Assembly: GCF_000344805.1 (NCBI RefSeq) | Contig: NC_020453.1 | Location: forward strand, 4,497,001 to 4,561,000 | Length of the DNA stretch: 64,000 nucleotides | Reading direction: 5' to 3' | Source of the DNA: Bradyrhizobium oligotrophicum S58 | Lineage (GTDB): Bacteria; Pseudomonadota; Alphaproteobacteria; Rhizobiales; Xanthobacteraceae | Part shown: piece after piece, positions 1 through 7,887 of the stretch | Layout: the number at the start of each line of letters is the position of its first letter | Position numbering within the stretch: position 1 is the first letter of the stretch | Made by a program: the position numbers and the translations under genes | Notes under the pieces: model-generated | The model's input: the letters and a program-made list of their open reading frames with translations, nothing else | The model's database searches: none | Told to the model about the DNA's origin: nothing

Positions 1-385
1 CCCGCTCCAGGAACTTCATCGCGGTCGCCTCGGCCTCCTTCTGCGGCATGTTGCGCACCCAGATCGGCGCCAGCGTGCAATTCTCCAGCACGGTGAGGTG
101 CGGAAACAGGTTGAAGCTCTGGAACACCATGCCGACCTCGCGGCGGACCTCGTCGACCCGCTTAAGGTTCGGGCCAAGATCGATGCCGTCGACATTGATC
201 TCGCCCTCCTGGAATTCCTCCAGCGCGTTGATGCAGCGGATCAGGGTCGACTTGCCCGAGCCCGAGGGACCGCAGATCACGATGCGCTCACCCTTGGCGA
301 CCGACAAGTTGATGTCACGCAACACATGGAATTCGCCGTACCATTTGTTCAGGGCGGCAATGCTGACGATCGAATTTGCAGTCAT
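1..385 (-). CDS. aapP: General L-amino acid ABC transporter ATP-binding protein AapP (partial, 3' end outside window)
   Basis: ATPase subunit that powers uptake of L-amino acids by the Aap permease at the cytoplasmic face of the inner membrane. The 128 visible residues begin MTANSIVSIAALNKWYG. They carry a Walker A motif (GPSGSGKST, about residues 39-47), the D-loop-side stretch EFQEGEINVDG, and the Q-loop region VGMVFQSFNLFPHLTVLEN that is typical of polar amino-acid ABC ATPases. The signature motif and Walker B lie beyond the left edge, so the gene is cut by the window and is not a pseudogene. It is the last gene of aapJQMP, 22 bases after aapM. The start is the ATG at 385. Identification is firm because all four subunits occur in the standard order. 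Confidence 0.93.
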   Translation of the reverse strand, partial: MTANSIVSIAALNKWYGEFHVLRDINLSVAKGERIVICGPSGSGKSTLIRCINALEEFQEGEINVDGIDLGPNLKRVDEVRREVGMVFQSFNLFPHLTVLENCTLAPIWVRNMPQKEAEATAMKFLER

Positions 386-407
386 GGATCTCTCGATGAT
401 CTCTGGC

Positions 408-1928
408 TCAATTGCGCCGGTGCGCGTTCAGGCGGCGCTCGACCAGCAGGGAGTAGCGTGACATGCCGAAGCAGAAGGCGAAGTAGATCATTCCCGTGAA
501 GGCAAAGCCGGTGAAGGCGGTGGTCGGCGTCGCCCACACCGGATCGGCGAACGAGGCCTTGAGGCTGCCCAAGAGATCGAACAGCGCTACGATCGAGACC
601 AGCGACGTGTCCTTGAACAGCGAGATGAAGCTGTTGACGATACCGGGAATGACGTGGCGCAACGCCTGCGGCAGCACGATGAAGCTCGTGGTCTTCCACC
701 AGGACAGGCCGAGCGCGCTCGCCGCCTCCGCCTGGCCCCGCGGAATGGCCTGCAGGCCGCCGCGGATCACCTCGGCCATGTAGGCGCCGGAGAACAGCGC
801 GACGCCGATCAGCGCCCGCACCAGGCCGTCCACCCGTACATTGCCCGGCAAAAACAGCGGCAACATGTAGGTCGCGAAGAACAGCACGGTGATCAGCGGC
901 ACGCCGCGCACCAGCTCGATGAAGGCGATCGAGAAGACGCGGATCAGCGGGATGGTCGAGCGCCGGCCGAGCGCCAGCGCAATGCCGATCGGCATCGAGG
1001 CGACGATGCCGATCACAGAAACGACCAGCGTCACCAGCATGCCGCCCCACAGCCTGGTGTCGACGATCGCAAGGCCGTGCCGGTCGAGGCCCATGATCGC
1101 AATGACGATCGCGATGCCGGCGAAGGTTGCGGCCGTCGCGATCACGCTGCGCAGCGCCCTCGCCCCGCCGCCGGCAACGAACACCAGGGCGGTGACCACG
1201 ATCGCGGTGAGTGCGAGGTCATTCCATACGGGCTGATGCGATGCCTGCAGCTCATTGCGGACCCAGACCAGCGGCCAGATCACCAGCGACACCAGCATTC
1301 CGATCAGCACGACCAGCTTGCCCAGCAGCCACAACAGCATGCCGATGACGGGCACGCCGTCGCCGGCGCGAACCAGCGCGTTACCCGCCGTGTCGATGCT
1401 CTCGGCGAACAGCTGCAGCGTGCCGGTGGTCCAGCTCACGCCGAAGCCCTCCAGGCCGCCGCCATAGAGCAGAAAGAACGCGACCACCGGGAGGGCAAAG
1501 AAGAACAGGCCCGCGTTCAACCCCTTGGCCGGCAGGCGCGGGATCAGCAGCGGCACCAGCAGCACCACCGCCAGACCATAAGTCAGGTTGACGCGCCAGC
1601 GCTCGGCGTCCGGATAGAAGCCGTACATGAACTGGCCGAACTTCGCCGAAATGTACGGCCAGCAGGCGCCGACCGGATGGCCCGCGTTCTGCGCCAGGCA
1701 CGCCTCGCGATCCTGGCCGACCCACACTGCGTCGACCAGCAGGAACTTCAGCGCCGGGATCACGGTGAACCAGATCAACAGGGCACTCACCAAAGTGAGC
1801 AGAATGTTGGTCGGCGAGTTCAACAATCGCGTGCGGACGAAACCGACGAAGCCTGTCGTCTTGACCGGCGCCGGGCGCTCCCCGGCCAAATCCTGGCGAA
1901 TGAAGGTCGAAGCGGTAATGTCGGTCAT
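408..1928 (-). CDS. aapM: General L-amino acid ABC permease AapM
   Basis: Inner-membrane permease of the broad-specificity L-amino acid transporter. The 506 residues have many hydrophobic segments. The C-terminal third holds the HisMQ-type permease domain, from about the SMPIGIALALGRRS stretch to the EAA-like loop EAASALGLSWWKTTSFIVLPQALRHVIPGIVNSFISLFKD. A long N-terminal membrane extension is normal for AapM. I chose the ATG at 1928 (MTDITASTF). A TTG start at 1952 would add eight residues, but that stretch is read from a short tandem duplication covering the aapQ stop. The gene is co-transcribed with aapQ upstream and aapP downstream. Confidence 0.92.
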   Translation of the reverse strand: MTDITASTFIRQDLAGERPAPVKTTGFVGFVRTRLLNSPTNILLTLVSALLIWFTVIPALKFLLVDAVWVGQDREACLAQNAGHPVGACWPYISAKFGQFMYGFYPDAERWRVNLTYGLAVVLLVPLLIPRLPAKGLNAGLFFFALPVVAFFLLYGGGLEGFGVSWTTGTLQLFAESIDTAGNALVRAGDGVPVIGMLLWLLGKLVVLIGMLVSLVIWPLVWVRNELQASHQPVWNDLALTAIVVTALVFVAGGGARALRSVIATAATFAGIAIVIAIMGLDRHGLAIVDTRLWGGMLVTLVVSVIGIVASMPIGIALALGRRSTIPLIRVFSIAFIELVRGVPLITVLFFATYMLPLFLPGNVRVDGLVRALIGVALFSGAYMAEVIRGGLQAIPRGQAEAASALGLSWWKTTSFIVLPQALRHVIPGIVNSFISLFKDTSLVSIVALFDLLGSLKASFADPVWATPTTAFTGFAFTGMIYFAFCFGMSRYSLLVERRLNAHRRN

Positions 1929-1942
1929 GCGCCCAATCTCGT

Positions 1943-1976
1943 CATGCGCCAAGTCTCTTCATGCGCCAAGTCTCTT
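1943..1976. repeat. Perfect 17-bp tandem duplication at the aapQ-aapM junction
   Basis: The 17-mer CATGCGCCAAGTCTCTT occurs twice back to back, at 1943-1959 and 1960-1976. The distal copy codes for the last residues of AapQ (KRLGA). The proximal copy lies in the 31-base gap before the aapM ATG and offers an alternative TTG start in the aapM frame. It looks like a recent slippage duplication that lengthened the spacer between two coupled genes. Confidence 0.9.
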
Positions 1977-3164
1977 GCCAAGCCGCCAGCTGTAGAAGCT
2001 CATGATCGCGCTCGTGATCAGCGACAGCGCGAGATAGACGCCCATGGTGATGGCGATGATCTCGATGGCCTGCCCGGTCTGGCTCATCGTGGTGCCGGCA
2101 AACACCGACACGAGGTCGGGGTAGCCGATGGCGACCGCCAGCGACGAGTTCTTGGTCAGGTTCAAATACTGGTTCGTCAGCGGCGGCAGAATCACGCGCA
2201 GTGCCTGCGGGACGACGATGAGGCGCAGCACGGTGCCGCGGCTCAGTCCGAGCGAAAGCCCCGCCTCCATCTGTCCCTTGTGAACCGACAGAATGCCGGC
2301 GCGCACGACCTCGGCGATGAACGACGCCGTATACATGGTGAGCGCCAGGGTCAGCGCGACGAGCTCGGGGATGATGCGCGAGCCGCCGGCGAAGTTGAAG
2401 CCTTTCAGCGCTGGAACCTCGAAGGCGAGGGGCGCGCCGGAGACGATCACGGCAACGAGCGGCAGGCCAATCAGCAGCCCGAGCACGTAGGGCCAGATCC
2501 GCACCAGGTGGCCGCGCACGAACAGCTCACGTCGCGCGTAATAGTGCAGACCGACCGAGACGACGATCGCGATGCCGAGCGCACTCAGGAACGGCATCAG
2601 GCCAGGTTCTTCGATCGGACGCGGAACGATGAAGCCGCGATTGTTGAGGAAGAACGTCGAGAACAGCGAGATGCTCTGGCGCGGTCCCGGCAGGGCCGCC
2701 AGCACCGCGAGGTACCAGAACAGGATTTGGAACAGCAGCGGCAGGTTGCGGATCAGCTCGACATAGGCGCCGGAGACTCGCGACAGCAGCGTGTTCGGCG
2801 ACAGCCGTCCGAGCGCAACCAGGAACCCAAGTATGGTCGCCAACACGATGCCGATCACCGACACCAAGAGCGTATTCAGAACGCCGACCAGCAGCACGCG
2901 GGTGTAGCTGTCGGATCCGGAGTACGAGATGAGGGTCTGGTTGACGTCGAAACCGGCCGTGTTGTTGAGGAACCCGAACCCCGACGTGATGCGCTGCGTG
3001 GCGAGGTTGCTGCGTGCGTTGGCTACGATCTCGTAGCCAACCCACACCAGGACTGCGACGAACAAGATCTGCAGGATGATGCCGTTCCATCCTGCCTTGC
3101 CGCCCAGCATGCGCTTCAGCCGAAGCCCATATTGCGCGGGCGGTAACCTCGCTTCGATGCTCAT
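1959..3164 (-). CDS. aapQ: General L-amino acid ABC permease AapQ
   Basis: Second inner-membrane permease of the Aap importer, 401 residues, pairing with AapM. N-terminal transmembrane segment about residues 28-48 (IILQILFVAVLVWVGYEIVA). A HisMQ permease core starts near residue 90 (LLVGVLNTLLVSVIGIVLATI). The EAA-like loop is GQMEAGLSLGLSRGTVLRLIVVPQALRVILPPLTNQYLNLTKN. The ATG at 3164 (MSIEARLPPAQYG) is preferred to a farther upstream start, whose extra 20 residues (MVCSTRRRSAEHC) look like intergenic translation and would nearly touch aapJ. The gap to aapJ is 28 bases. Confidence 0.92.
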   Translation of the reverse strand: MSIEARLPPAQYGLRLKRMLGGKAGWNGIILQILFVAVLVWVGYEIVANARSNLATQRITSGFGFLNNTAGFDVNQTLISYSGSDSYTRVLLVGVLNTLLVSVIGIVLATILGFLVALGRLSPNTLLSRVSGAYVELIRNLPLLFQILFWYLAVLAALPGPRQSISLFSTFFLNNRGFIVPRPIEEPGLMPFLSALGIAIVVSVGLHYYARRELFVRGHLVRIWPYVLGLLIGLPLVAVIVSGAPLAFEVPALKGFNFAGGSRIIPELVALTLALTMYTASFIAEVVRAGILSVHKGQMEAGLSLGLSRGTVLRLIVVPQALRVILPPLTNQYLNLTKNSSLAVAIGYPDLVSVFAGTTMSQTGQAIEIIAITMGVYLALSLITSAIMSFYSWRLGKRLGA

Positions 3165-3192
3165 CGCCGCAGCCCCCGCTATCGTGCAGTGC

Positions 3193-4209
3193 TCAGCGGA
3201 TCGGCGGCGCGTACTGCAGACCACCCTTGTTCCAGAGCTGGTTCAGACCGCGCGCGATCTGCAGCTTGGAGCCGGCACCGACGTTGCGTTCATACATCTC
3301 GCCGTAGTTTCCGACCGCCTTCACGATGCGGGAGAACCAGTCCTTGGTCAGACCGAGCTGCTCGCCGAGATTACCGTCGGTGCCGAAGGCGCGCTTGAAC
3401 TCCGGCTTCTCCGACTTGGCCATCTCGTCGACGTTTGCCTGCGTCACGCCGAGCTCCTCGGCGGTCACCAGCCCGAACAGCGTCCACTTGACGATGTCGA
3501 ACCACTGGTCGTCGCCGTGACGGACCATCGGTCCCAGCGGCTCCTTGGAGATCACCTCAGGCAGCACCACGTGATCGGCCGGATTGGCGAGCTTCAGCCG
3601 CTCGGCATAGAGGCCCGAGACGTCGGTGGTGAACACGTCGCAGCGACCGGATTCGTAGGCCTTGATCGTCTCGTCTTGGCCGGCGAACGCGATCACCTCG
3701 TACTTCATCTTGTTGGCCTTGAAGTAGTCGGCGAGGTTCTGCTCGGTGGTGGTGCCGGTCTGCACGCACACCGAGGCGCTGTTGAGCTCGAGCGCAGAAT
3801 TGACCTTGAGGGCCTTCTTCACCATGAAGCCCTGGCCGTCATAATAGGTCACGCCAGCGAAGTTGGCACCGAGCGAGGTGTCGCGCGACAGCGTCCAGGT
3901 CGTATTGCGCGACAGAACGTCGATCTCGCCGGATTGCAGCGCGGTGAAGCGGTCCTTGGCGGACAGCGGAACGAACTTGACCTTGGTCGGATCGTTGAAG
4001 ATCGCGGCAGCGACGGCGCGGCAGACGTCGACGTCGAGCCCGGTCCAGTTACCCTTGTCGTCCGGCGACGAGAAGCCGGGGAGGCCCTGGCTGACGCCGC
4101 AGGCGAGCATGCCGCGATCCTTGACGGTTTTGAGCGTTTCGGCCTGGGCGCCGACGCTCGCCAGAACCGGGGCGAGAGCAAGAGTGAGAGCCAGAGTGAC
4201 GCGTTTCAT
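3193..4209 (-). CDS. aapJ: General L-amino acid-binding periplasmic protein AapJ
   Basis: Periplasmic solute-binding protein that delivers L-amino acids to AapQ/AapM. The 338 residues start with a Sec signal peptide (MKRVTLALTLALAPVLASVGAQA), then the mature protein ETLKTVKDRGMLACGVSQGLPGFS. The family 3 binding-protein fold follows, with the typical stretches GLDVDVCRAVAAAIFND, RNTTWTLSRDTSLG and SVCVQTGTTTEQNLADYF. It is the first gene of the operon. A sigma-54-type promoter at 4288-4303 sits about 80 bases before the ATG. In Rhizobium leguminosarum the aap operon is reported to be under Ntr control, which fits. Confidence 0.95.
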   Translation of the reverse strand: MKRVTLALTLALAPVLASVGAQAETLKTVKDRGMLACGVSQGLPGFSSPDDKGNWTGLDVDVCRAVAAAIFNDPTKVKFVPLSAKDRFTALQSGEIDVLSRNTTWTLSRDTSLGANFAGVTYYDGQGFMVKKALKVNSALELNSASVCVQTGTTTEQNLADYFKANKMKYEVIAFAGQDETIKAYESGRCDVFTTDVSGLYAERLKLANPADHVVLPEVISKEPLGPMVRHGDDQWFDIVKWTLFGLVTAEELGVTQANVDEMAKSEKPEFKRAFGTDGNLGEQLGLTKDWFSRIVKAVGNYGEMYERNVGAGSKLQIARGLNQLWNKGGLQYAPPIR

Positions 4210-4287
4210 AAATACAGCCTTTCGCGGTCGTCCTTGGGGAGCGATGAAACCTCAGCGCGTCGTGGGGGCCCGACCTTAATCCGCCAT

Positions 4288-4303
4288 TGCAAACGCCGTA
4301 CCA
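4288..4303 (-). promoter_or_regulatory. Sigma-54 (RpoN) -24/-12 promoter of aapJQMP
   Basis: Read on the minus strand the site is TGGTACGGCGTTTGCA, which fits the consensus TGGYACG-N4-TTGCW with the required GG-N10-GC spacing. The predicted start of transcription is near 4277, giving a leader of about 68 bases. Sigma-54 promoters need an enhancer-binding activator; NtrC is the natural candidate for an amino-acid permease. Confidence 0.8.
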
Positions 4304-4319
4304 ACATGTGGCAGACGCC

Positions 4320-4340
4320 ATGCACAGCGGAGCCGTGCAT
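4320..4340. promoter_or_regulatory. Inverted repeat upstream of the sigma-54 promoter, NtrC-box-like
   Basis: ATGCAC at 4320-4325 and GTGCAT at 4335-4340 are perfect inverted arms, about 43-63 bases upstream of the predicted aapJ start. The half-sites match the NtrC half-site TGCAC, but the inner spacer is 9 bases where the classical site has 7. It is therefore only a candidate activator site. Confidence 0.4.
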
Positions 4341-4525
4341 GCATGATTGAGCGGAAATCGCGGCAAGCCCCTCAACGTGCAGCGATCGAATTGCGCCGGC
4401 ATCACAGAACGACTGGCTGTCCGGGTCAAGGGGTTGACGGCCCTGTTCTGCATTCTGTTATTAACGACCGCAGTCCTGCCCGATTTGAGCTGTCCCGGTA
4501 GGCATTAACGAGAAAAGATACGCGA

Positions 4526-5719
4526 ATGGCATCATCGAACGACCCCGCTGCGGCGGTGCGACAAAACGTCGGGACCCGGCTGATCACCGCGGGCAGGGAC
4601 ACGAAGGCCCAGCACGGATTCGTGAATCCCCCGGTCGTTCATGGCTCGACGGTTCTGTACCCCACGGCTGAGGACCTGCACGCGCATCGCGGCGAATTCC
4701 AATATGGCCGCCATGGCACGCCGACCACGAAGGCGCTGCAGCAGGTGCTGATGGCACTCGAAGGTCCGCAATGCGCCGGCGTCGGGATCGCGCCGTCGGG
4801 TCTCGGGGCGATCTCCACGACCCTGCTGTCGGTGCTCAAGGCCGGCGACCACGTGCTGGTCTGCGACAGCATCTATCGCCCGACCCGCAATTTCTGCAAC
4901 GGCATGCTGGCGCGCTATGGCGTCGAGACGACGTATTTCGACCCATTGATCGGCACAGGAATTGAGCAACTGCTCAAGCCGAATACACGCGCCGTCGTGG
5001 TCGAGGCGCCGGGGTCGCAGTCGTTTGAAATGCCGGACATCCCGGCGATCGCGGCGGTCGCCCATGCTCACGGCGCGCTGGTCATCGACGACAACACCTG
5101 GGCCACGCCGCTCTACCACCGCTCGCTCGAGCAGGGCGTCGACGTCAGCATGCAGGCCGCCACCAAGTATATCGGCGGCCACTCCGACATCATGTTCGGT
5201 ACCATTTCGGCCAATGCGAAGGCGTGGCCGCTGATCTCCGAAGGCATCCGGCTGCTCGGCGTCTGTGCCGGGCCGGACGACGTGTTCCTCGCCTTGCGCG
5301 GCGTCCGCACGCTCGGCGTGCGGCTGGCGCAGCATCATCGCTCGGGACTGGAGATGGCGCGCTGGCTCGCCGCCCGTCCCGAGGTGATCGAGGTGCTGCA
5401 TCCGGCGCTCGAAAGCCACCCGGGACATGCGATCTGGAAGCGCGATTTCACCGGCGCATCCGGCCTGTTCAGCATCGTGCTGCAACCGAAGTCGCAGGCG
5501 GCCGTTGATGCGATGCTCGACACGCTGACGCTATTCGGCATGGGCTATTCGTGGGGCGGCTTCGAGAGCTTGGCGATTCCGTTCGACTGCGCGAGCTACC
5601 GCACAGCCACCACCTGGGCCCCTGGCGGTCCCACGCTGCGCCTGCACATCGGTCTCGAGAATACCGAGGATCTCAAGGCTGATCTCGATCGCGGCTTTGC
5701 GGCCTTCAACGCCGCTTGA
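4526..5719 (+). CDS. Cystathionine beta-lyase-type PLP enzyme (MetC family)
   Basis: Cys/Met-metabolism PLP-dependent enzyme, 397 residues, the normal length. Probably cleaves cystathionine to homocysteine, pyruvate and ammonia in methionine synthesis. Motifs seen: the substrate-side YGRHGTPTTKALQQVLMALEG, the PLP aspartate in DDNTWATPLY, and the Schiff-base lysine in TKYIGGHSD near residue 213. The ending WGGFESLAIP...TLRLHIGLENTEDLKADLD is typical of MetC rather than gamma-lyases. It is divergent from aapJ, sharing a 316-base intergenic region. Its own promoter could not be placed with confidence. Gamma-lyase or desulfhydrase activity cannot be excluded from sequence. Confidence 0.85.
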   Translation: MASSNDPAAAVRQNVGTRLITAGRDTKAQHGFVNPPVVHGSTVLYPTAEDLHAHRGEFQYGRHGTPTTKALQQVLMALEGPQCAGVGIAPSGLGAISTTLLSVLKAGDHVLVCDSIYRPTRNFCNGMLARYGVETTYFDPLIGTGIEQLLKPNTRAVVVEAPGSQSFEMPDIPAIAAVAHAHGALVIDDNTWATPLYHRSLEQGVDVSMQAATKYIGGHSDIMFGTISANAKAWPLISEGIRLLGVCAGPDDVFLALRGVRTLGVRLAQHHRSGLEMARWLAARPEVIEVLHPALESHPGHAIWKRDFTGASGLFSIVLQPKSQAAVDAMLDTLTLFGMGYSWGGFESLAIPFDCASYRTATTWAPGGPTLRLHIGLENTEDLKADLDRGFAAFNAA

Positions 5720-5742
5720 CCTCGTCAACGGCGGCAGCCGGA

Positions 5743-5768
5743 GGCCCTGCGAGCAGGCAGGCAGGGCC
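5743..5768 (+). terminator. Stem-loop after the metC-like gene
   Basis: GGCCCTGC (5743-5750) pairs with GCAGGGCC (5761-5768) across a 10-base loop, 24 bases past the stop codon. There is no run of T after it, only CAGAAAATAG, so it may be a weak terminator or an mRNA-stabilising hairpin. Confidence 0.4.
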
Positions 5769-5841
5769 CAGAAAATAGCGTTGATCCGCAGCCGATTGGG
5801 CGTAGCCTCCGCATGAATGGAAGCGGAAACGAACGGGACTC

Positions 5842-7533
5842 ATGGTTCTTCTCGATCTGATGGGCGGCGTGGCGTTGCTGCTGTGGGGCCTCCACATGGT
5901 CCACAGCGGCATCCTGCGCGCCTTTGGCCCAGACCTCAGGCTGCTGTTGTCGCGCGCGCTGCGAAACCGGTTCAGCGCGCTGGCCGCCGGGCTTGGCCTC
6001 ACTGCCTTGCTCCAGAGCAGCACGGCCACGGCGCTCATCACCACCTCGTTCGCGGCGGAGGGCCTGGTCGGCCTGGTCCCGGCGCTGGCCATCATGCTCG
6101 GCGCCAATATCGGAACCACGCTGATCGTCCAGGTGCTGTCGTTCAACGTGGCCGCCGTCGCGCCGGTCCTGTTCGTGCTCGGACTGGTCGCCTTCCGCAG
6201 CGGGCCACGGTCGCGGATCAAGGATCTCGGCCGCGTCGCGATCGGCCTCGGGCTGATGCTGCTCTCCCTGCACATCCTGATCGATACGCTCGCGCCGGCG
6301 GAAGACGCACCTGCCATGCGCGTGTTCATGCAGGCGATCACGGCCGACGTCACGCTGTGCATCATCTTTGGCGCGGTCGTCACCTGGATCGTTCACTCCA
6401 GCGTCGCCAGCGTGCTGCTGGTGATGTCGCTCGCCTATGCGCATTTCGTGACGGCTGATGCGGCATTGGCCCTGGTGCTCGGCGCCAATCTCGGCAGCGC
6501 CGTCAATCCGGTGTTCGAAGGCGCGCGCCGCGACAACCCGGCAAGCTATCGCCTGCCCGTCGGCAATCTGCTCAATCGCATCATCGGCGTCGCCCTGATC
6601 GCCCCGTTCCTGCATCCGCTCGCCGCTCAGCTGCAGCAATGGCAGCCGGATCTGTCGAAGCTGACCGCCCAGTTCCACATGGTCTTCAATCTCGGCACGG
6701 CCGTGGTCTTCATCGGCCTTCTCGGCGGCATGGAGAAGCTGCTGACGAAACTGTTCCCGGATCGTCCTGCCGAGGTCGATCCGGCCAAGCCGCGCTATCT
6801 CGACGAAACCGCGTTGGAAACTCCCTCGCTTGCGCTCGCCGACGCCTCGCGCGAAGCACTCCGGATGGGCGATCTGGTCGAGACCATGCTGCGCAACGTC
6901 ATGACCGCGATGATGACCAATGATCGTGGCCTCGTCGACCAGGTCTCGCGCGCGGACAACGTCGTCGACCGGCTCGATGAGGCGATCAAACTCTACATCA
7001 CCAAGCTGACGCGCGGTAGTCTGGACGAACGCGAGGGCCAGCGCGCGATGGAGATCATCTCCTTCGCCATCAACCTCGAACATATCGGCGACATCATCGA
7101 CAAGAATTTGAGCGAGCTCGCGACCAAGAAGATCAAGCGCAGATTTCAGTTCTCGACGGAAGGCGCTGACGACCTGCAGGCCTTTCACCGCCAGATCATG
7201 GAGTCGCTTCGCATCGCCTTCGGCATCTTCATGTCGGGCGATGCGCAGCAGGCGCACCGGCTGCTCGATCAAAAGGCCGAGCTACGCAACGCGGAGCTCG
7301 GCGCCACCGAGCGGCATCTGGAGCGTCTGCGAGAAGGCCGCGCCGAGACGCTCGAAACAATGTCATTGCATCTCGACGTGCTGCGCGATCTCAGGCGAAT
7401 CCATTCGCACATCTGCTCGGTCGCCTATCCGGTGCTCGATGCCGCCGGCGAGGTCGCAATCCGCCGCAGCGAAGTGGCAGACGGCACGACTGTCGCCCTG
7501 CCCGCGACGTCCGCCCAGCCGTTGCCGCGCTGA
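5842..7533 (+). CDS. Na/Pi cotransporter family protein with PhoU-like C-terminal domain
   Basis: Probable sodium-dependent phosphate transporter of the inner membrane, 563 residues. The N-terminal half holds two inverted copies of the transport repeat, each with its QSS/HSS-type signature: TALLQSSTATALITTSFAAEG near residue 58 and WIVHSSVASVLLVMSLAY near residue 183. The segment GANIGTTLIVQVLSFN is also typical. From about residue 330 the protein turns soluble and helical, with a PhoU-like region (LVETMLRNVMTAMMTNDRGLVDQVSRADNVVDRLDEAIKLYI and EIISFAINLEHIGDIIDKN). Fused Na/Pi-PhoU proteins are common in proteobacteria. The start ATG at 5842 is followed directly by the first membrane segment. 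Confidence 0.9.
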   Translation: MVLLDLMGGVALLLWGLHMVHSGILRAFGPDLRLLLSRALRNRFSALAAGLGLTALLQSSTATALITTSFAAEGLVGLVPALAIMLGANIGTTLIVQVLSFNVAAVAPVLFVLGLVAFRSGPRSRIKDLGRVAIGLGLMLLSLHILIDTLAPAEDAPAMRVFMQAITADVTLCIIFGAVVTWIVHSSVASVLLVMSLAYAHFVTADAALALVLGANLGSAVNPVFEGARRDNPASYRLPVGNLLNRIIGVALIAPFLHPLAAQLQQWQPDLSKLTAQFHMVFNLGTAVVFIGLLGGMEKLLTKLFPDRPAEVDPAKPRYLDETALETPSLALADASREALRMGDLVETMLRNVMTAMMTNDRGLVDQVSRADNVVDRLDEAIKLYITKLTRGSLDEREGQRAMEIISFAINLEHIGDIIDKNLSELATKKIKRRFQFSTEGADDLQAFHRQIMESLRIAFGIFMSGDAQQAHRLLDQKAELRNAELGATERHLERLREGRAETLETMSLHLDVLRDLRRIHSHICSVAYPVLDAAGEVAIRRSEVADGTTVALPATSAQPLPR

Positions 7534-7548
7534 GGGGACCCGTTCGTA

Positions 7549-7887
7549 TCAGTTGCTCAGCGTCTGCGATTCGCGCTGGCGGTTCTTGAAGATCAGCATG
7601 ACGTTGCGGACATAGATGATGTTCGACAGCAGCTGGCCGAAGATGATGACCGGCTCGCGTTTGACGAGGCCATAGATCAGCGTCATCAGCCCGCCACCGA
7701 TCGAGAAGAACCAGAACGCGAGCGGGACCACGCTCTTGCCCGCGCGCTCGCTCGCGATCCATTGCACCAGGAATCGCGCCGCAAAGGCAAGCTGGGCCGC
7801 GAGGCCGAACACGAGCCAGAAATCGAACTTGGCAATGAAGATGTCGTAGAGGTAGTTGCTGAGCGCCTGTCCGAACTGAATCAGCAT
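7549..7887 (-). CDS. Lipid-A-disaccharide synthase N-terminal domain (LAB_N) small membrane protein
   Basis: A 112-residue membrane protein starting MLIQFGQALSNYLYDIFI. It matches the LAB_N domain named after the N-terminus of some LpxB proteins, with the pattern WLVFGLAAQLAFAARFLVQWIASERAGKSVVPLAFWFFSIGGG...GQLLSNIIYVRNVMLIFK and three or four hydrophobic segments. LAB_N proteins are usually found next to an ArnC-like glycosyltransferase, as here. They are thought to act in the inner membrane on lipid-linked sugars, but the exact role is not known to me. The ATG overlaps the stop of the upstream glycosyltransferase (TGATG), so translation is coupled. An upstream start would only add residues that read antisense-like. 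Confidence 0.85.
   Translation of the reverse strand: MLIQFGQALSNYLYDIFIAKFDFWLVFGLAAQLAFAARFLVQWIASERAGKSVVPLAFWFFSIGGGLMTLIYGLVKREPVIIFGQLLSNIIYVRNVMLIFKNRQRESQTLSN

Noticed and set aside
654-3146. Open frame of 830 codons on the plus strand antisense to aapM and aapQ
   Set aside because: It is the mirror of two well-supported permease genes; the translation is Arg/Gln/His/Asp-rich with no domains, as expected from the reverse of hydrophobic GC-rich codons.
5725-7272. Open frame of 515 codons on the minus strand opposite the Na/Pi cotransporter
   Set aside because: Antisense shadow with Asp/Arg/Gln-rich composition; the plus-strand gene has clear family motifs.
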